Source of the DNA: Bacteroidales bacterium
GTDB taxonomy: Bacteria; Bacteroidota; Bacteroidia; Bacteroidales; F082
Direction of reading: 5' to 3'
NCBI GenBank assembly: GCA_024689285.1
Contig: JAILDR010000142.1
Span: forward strand, 1 to 7,820
DNA: 7,820 bases
Part shown: positions 4,978 through 7,820 of the stretch, in pieces
How the letters are laid out: each line of letters opens with the position of its first letter
Position numbering within the stretch: position 1 is the first letter of the stretch
Translations under genes and position numbers: made by a program
The notes under the pieces: generated by a model
The model's input: the letters and a program-made list of their open reading frames with translations, nothing else
Database searches by the model: none
What the model was told of the DNA's origin: nothing

Positions 4978-5102
4978 AATAACATCAATCAAGTTTCGCA
5001 TGCTTGGAGTGATAAGGAGTGGAAGGGGAGTGAGCCGACTGTCGTCCCTTTCACTTCCCGTTCACTCCCAGCAAGCGAACTTGCGAAAGATGAATAACAT
5101 CA
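4978..5102 (-). mobile_element. MITE-like palindromic element, copy 2, with 10-bp target duplication
   Basis: The element is at 4988-5092 (105 bp), in inverted orientation to copy 1 at 3682-3785. It is flanked on both sides by AATAACATCA (4978-4987 and 5093-5102). The LiaF-like gene leader holds a single AATAACATCA (complement at 4401-4410) between related sequences and no element, which serves as an unoccupied-site comparison. One end carries GCAAG-TTCG-CTTGC, a stem with a UUCG-type tetraloop. No coding capacity. It lies in the 5' untranslated leader of the acid phosphatase gene. Confidence 0.75.
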
Positions 5103-5151
5103 TTTATATAGAAGGCTGAAAGAAGAACAACTACAAATAAACCAAACAAAA

Positions 5152-6006
5152 ATGAAAAAGTTTTTAGCAATGGCCGCAGCCGCCTTAATGACTGCAATGA
5201 ACCTTTCAGCACAGGAAGAGACTGTGCAACCCTACTTGGAACTGAATCAGCTCCCGAGCCTGCTGAACATCATGCCGGCGCACCCCGCTTTCAACAGCCC
5301 CGAATTTGCCAACGACCTTGTGCGCTATGCCTGGGGCAAGCAACAGCGTCTGGACGAAGAGCGCCTGGCAATGGCTATAGCCGATGCCGAGTGGGACGAC
5401 CACGCCAAGCTCTTCCTGCAGTGGAAGGACGCTTTCGGACTGGAGATTAACGAGACCAACACCCCGGAGATCTGGAAGTTGATGGAGAGCAGCCTGGCCA
5501 CCACCGACCCCATGCGCAAGGAGACAAAGGCGCACTACGGACGTCTGCGCCCCTTTGAGTACTACGACGACGCCATGCCTTCGCACGAGGAGGACGACCT
5601 GCGCGGGGAGGGCAGCTATCCCTCGGGACACACCCTGCGCGGTTGGACCATCTCGCTGCTTCTGGCACAGATTGCCCCCGAGCGTGCCGATGCCATCTTC
5701 TCACGTGGATGGGACTACGGTCTGAGCCGTGTCATCGTGGGTGCCCACTGGCAGAGCGACGTCGACGCCAGCCGTGCGGCTGCCAGCATCGGCTTCTGCG
5801 CCCTGCAGAACAGCGACGATTTCATCGCACAGATGAAGAAAGCCAAGGCTGAGTATACGCAGAAGATATCACAGACGACGGCTGCTCCTGCCGCCACCGT
5901 CGTGGAGCACCCTGCCACACGCGCCTATCGCCTTGACGGCACAACGGCCAGCGAGGCCACTCGCGGCATTGTGATTGAAGACAACCAGAAGGCGTTCAGG
6001 AAGTGA
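5152..6006 (+). CDS. Secreted class A nonspecific acid phosphatase (PAP2 superfamily)
   Basis: 284 residues. A signal peptide (MKKFLAMAAAALMTAMNLSA) with likely cleavage after Ala20 sends it to the periplasm, where it would release phosphate from organic phosphomonoesters. The full class A signature is present with family spacing: K126-x6-RP (133-134), PSGH (157-160, acid His160), and SR (192-193)-x5-H199-x3-D203, where His199 is the expected phosphohistidine nucleophile. Residues ~240-284 form an Ala/Pro-rich tail beyond the catalytic core. Translation starts in an A-rich leader without Shine-Dalgarno, usual in Bacteroidetes. Expression runs from the -7 box at 4921 through a 29-bp hairpin and an inserted element, so the leader is over 200 bases. 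A hairpin at 6027-6051 ends the gene. It appears to be a single-gene unit. Confidence 0.93.
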   Translation: MKKFLAMAAAALMTAMNLSAQEETVQPYLELNQLPSLLNIMPAHPAFNSPEFANDLVRYAWGKQQRLDEERLAMAIADAEWDDHAKLFLQWKDAFGLEINETNTPEIWKLMESSLATTDPMRKETKAHYGRLRPFEYYDDAMPSHEEDDLRGEGSYPSGHTLRGWTISLLLAQIAPERADAIFSRGWDYGLSRVIVGAHWQSDVDASRAAASIGFCALQNSDDFIAQMKKAKAEYTQKISQTTAAPAATVVEHPATRAYRLDGTTASEATRGIVIEDNQKAFRK

Positions 6007-6026
6007 AAACTCTCCAAGTCAATAAA

Positions 6027-6051
6027 AAAGGGAACCGATCGGGTTCCCTTT
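6027..6051 (+). terminator. Rho-independent-type terminator after the acid phosphatase gene
   Basis: A perfect 10-bp stem (AAAGGGAACC / GGTTCCCTTT) with loop GATCG, 20 bases after the stop. The A-run before it and the T-run after it give it bidirectional character. Confidence 0.8.
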
Positions 6052-6150
6052 AACGTTACTTTTAATTTATTATTAATCAATGTGGTGATAACATGACCGA
6101 CTGTGCCAACATTTGTTTTAAAATCAACACGACGGCACCACTGCCTGCGC

Positions 6151-6225
6151 TGCAAACCCGTCCACATCGGACGTAACGCCTGGATTGGCGTAGGAGCGAT
6201 TATCTGGTGCAGATGTAGCGAATAA
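6151..6225 (+). pseudogene. Relic of a hexapeptide-repeat (left-handed beta-helix) acetyltransferase
   Basis: In frame at 6154-6204 the sequence reads KPVHIGRNAWIGVGAII, matching the highly conserved KPVxIGxNVWIGxGAII stretch of Maa/LacA/WcaF-type sugar O-acetyltransferases. It then departs (WCRCSE) and stops at 6223-6225 instead of continuing with the expected PGVTIG coil. No acetyltransferase-like start lies upstream and only about 17 residues are recognisable, so this is debris, not a gene. The rest of 6052-6323 shows nothing else I can identify. Confidence 0.6.
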
Positions 6226-6323
6226 GCCTCAAAATCATGTATAAGTACTTACACATCTTCGTTAAAAAGCCGAATTTTTAGCATTTTTTGTAAGATTTAC
6301 GCCCAAGACTCAATAAAATTGAG

Positions 6324-6331
6324 TAACTTTG
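6324..6331 (+). promoter_or_regulatory. -7 box of the MmeI-like gene
   Basis: TAACTTTG fits TAnnTTTG and ends 31 bases before the ATG at 6363. A matching -33 TTTG is absent at 19-21 bases; the closest is a TTTTTTG tract ending at 6290. The assignment is therefore moderate. Confidence 0.5.
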
Positions 6332-6362
6332 TGCCCATAATTGAAAAATCAAGGCAAGCATT

Positions 6363-7820
6363 ATGAAGACAGAGAAACAAATGGCTTTGGCTGCCGCTGA
6401 ATTTGCAGAGCGGTGGAAAGGCAGAGGATATGAGAGAGGCGAGTCACAACCCTTTTGGATTGACCTGCTTTCCAATGTCTTTGGCATTGAAACACCATCT
6501 GATGGCTTTATCACTTTTGAAGACCATCGCATGGTGGATGCCTCTAACTTCATAGATGGCCGCATCCGTTCTACTAAAGTTCTGATAGAACAGAAATCTT
6601 TTGGCAAAGACTTGCGGGCGGGCATCCGTCAGAGCGACGGTTCGTTGCTGAACCCTTTCCAGCAAGCTCGCCGCTATGTAGTCAGCCTGCCGGTGTCAGA
6701 GCATCCTCGTTGGATTGTTACTTGCAACTTCTCTGAGTTCTTGGTCTATGACATGGAGCAGCCAAACGGTGAACCGGAACAGATTCTCTTGGAGAATTTG
6801 GGCAAAGAGTATTACCGCCTAATGTTCCTTGTTGATGCCAAAAATGAACATCTTAGCAAAGAAATAAAAGTATCAAAGGAAGCGGGTGAGATCGTCGGAA
6901 AAATTTACGAGGCTCTATTGAAACAATACGACGACAACAGCCCCGAAGCTCTCCGTTGGCTCAATATCCTATGTGTCCGTATCGTGTTCTGCCTTTATGC
7001 CGAAGATGCAGAGATTTTCACTCATGACCAGTTCCATGATTTCCTTGCTCGCTATGAGGCTGAGGATATGCGCAGAGCGTTACGTGACCTATTTGAAGTG
7101 TTGAACACACCGCCAGAAAAGCGTAGTAAGTATCTGAAAGACGACTTAAAAGCCTTTCCATATACCAATGGCGGGTTGTTTGAAGAAGAAATAGAAATTC
7201 CTCAATTTACCGAAGAACTTAGGTCGACTCTTCTACAGAATGCCAGCCTTGACTTTGATTGGTCGGAAATATCGCCTACCATCTTTGGAGCCGTGTTTGA
7301 AAGTACGCTTAATCCTGAGACGCGTCGAAGCGGTGGTATGCACTACACATCTATTGAGAATATTCATAAGGTCATTGACCCGTTGTTCTTGAATGACTTG
7401 CGCCGTGAATTAGACGAGATACTGGAAGAAAAGGTGGAGCGGCAACGGCAGAAGAAGCTCGATGCCTATCAATACCGCTTGGCTTCTCTTACTTTTCTTG
7501 ACCCTGCTTGTGGCTCTGGCAATTTCCTCACAGAGACTTATCTTTCACTCCGTCGTTTGGAGAACGAGTGCATCCGTGAACGCTATCACGGCCAGGCATT
7601 CCTTGGCTTCGAAGAGGTGAATCCTATCAAGGTTAGCATCCATCAGTTCTACGGAATAGAAATTAACGATTTCGCTGTTACCGTCGCTACAACCGCACTT
7701 TGGATTTCAGAGGCACAGATGCTCCGTGAGACTGAGAAGATTATCAAGCGCGATATAAATTTCCTGCCATTGAAATCGTATCATAATATTCGTGAAGGCA
7801 ATGCTTTGCGGATGGATTGG
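6363..7820 (+). CDS. MmeI-like type II restriction enzyme/N6-adenine methyltransferase, N-terminal 486 residues (3' end outside window)
   Basis: A single-chain restriction-modification enzyme: N-terminal nuclease, helical linker, adenine methyltransferase, then (outside the window) target recognition. MmeI itself has about 919 residues, so roughly half is visible. Residues 31-45 (FWIDLLSNVFGIETP) and FIDGRIRSTKVLIEQKS carry the nuclease signature Asp65...Glu76-x-Lys78, corresponding to MmeI D70...E80-x-K82. RRYVVSLPVSEHPRWIVTCN (103-122) is typical of the family N-terminal domain; ~160-320 is the helical spacer. GGMHYTS (324-330) opens the methyltransferase domain; LDPACGSGNF (379-388) is SAM motif I and YGIEIND (430-436) motif II. 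Motif IV (NPPF/Y) should fall just beyond 7820. The ATG at 6363 is the first after the -7 box. No separate nuclease or methylase partner is needed. The alternative is a nuclease-dead BREX/DISARM-type methylase; the intact D...ExK argues against that. Confidence 0.88.
   Translation, partial: MKTEKQMALAAAEFAERWKGRGYERGESQPFWIDLLSNVFGIETPSDGFITFEDHRMVDASNFIDGRIRSTKVLIEQKSFGKDLRAGIRQSDGSLLNPFQQARRYVVSLPVSEHPRWIVTCNFSEFLVYDMEQPNGEPEQILLENLGKEYYRLMFLVDAKNEHLSKEIKVSKEAGEIVGKIYEALLKQYDDNSPEALRWLNILCVRIVFCLYAEDAEIFTHDQFHDFLARYEAEDMRRALRDLFEVLNTPPEKRSKYLKDDLKAFPYTNGGLFEEEIEIPQFTEELRSTLLQNASLDFDWSEISPTIFGAVFESTLNPETRRSGGMHYTSIENIHKVIDPLFLNDLRRELDEILEEKVERQRQKKLDAYQYRLASLTFLDPACGSGNFLTETYLSLRRLENECIRERYHGQAFLGFEEVNPIKVSIHQFYGIEINDFAVTVATTALWISEAQMLRETEKIIKRDINFLPLKSYHNIREGNALRMDW

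Noticed and set aside
6165..6185. tRNA or structured RNA around the short CGTCC/GGACG stem in the 6.1-6.2 kb gap
   Set aside because: There is no cloverleaf or T-loop signature, and the stem falls in the acetyltransferase relic, which explains the sequence better.

Overview
The window looks like a chromosomal accessory region of a Bacteroidales bacterium, most likely Prevotella or a close relative. The grounds are five TAnnTTTG-type -7 boxes, two of them with a TTTG -33 box exactly 20 bases upstream. Genes lack Shine-Dalgarno sites and follow A-rich leaders. The gene families also fit: a TonB-dependent/OMP_b-brl-type receptor, a LiaF-like membrane protein and a secreted class A acid phosphatase.

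Layout. Positions 1-1250 (minus strand) hold the N-terminal 416 codons of an outer-membrane receptor, with a well-formed promoter at 1288-1319. Positions 1693-3481 (plus) hold a compact type II restriction-modification pair, a C5-cytosine methyltransferase overlapping an NgoMIV-type endonuclease; its specificity residues predict GCCGGC. Positions 3482-3785 are a scrap zone: a perfect 9-bp hairpin, a ~60-bp relic of an M13 metallopeptidase that keeps the zinc motif HEMTH, and a ~104-bp palindromic element. Positions 3752-4357 (minus) encode a LiaF-like two-helix membrane protein whose last codons and stop lie inside that element. Positions 4358-5151 have no gene but are packed with repeats: 29-bp palindromes, a 22-bp tandem array, perfect palindromes, and a second inverted copy of the ~104-bp element flanked by a 10-bp direct duplication. 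Positions 5152-6006 (plus) encode the acid phosphatase, ending at a strong hairpin. Positions 6052-6362 contain a hexapeptide acetyltransferase relic and a promoter. Positions 6363-7820 (plus) hold the first 486 codons of an MmeI-like combined restriction endonuclease/N6-adenine methyltransferase, cut by the window end.

How it fits together. Two DNA-modification systems lie within 3 kb, separated by mobile-element debris and gene relics, as expected of a defence-rich, high-turnover locus. Two regulatory observations stand out. The receptor gene and the LiaF-like gene share an upstream promoter architecture with identical spacings, suggesting one regulator, possibly of LytTR type. The LiaF-like gene and the acid phosphatase gene have paralogous 5' leaders, each with a 29-bp hairpin directly after the -7 box; a third decayed leader copy lies between them. 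I see no wholly new system with confidence. The shared promoter architecture and the leader/element family are the least explained parts.
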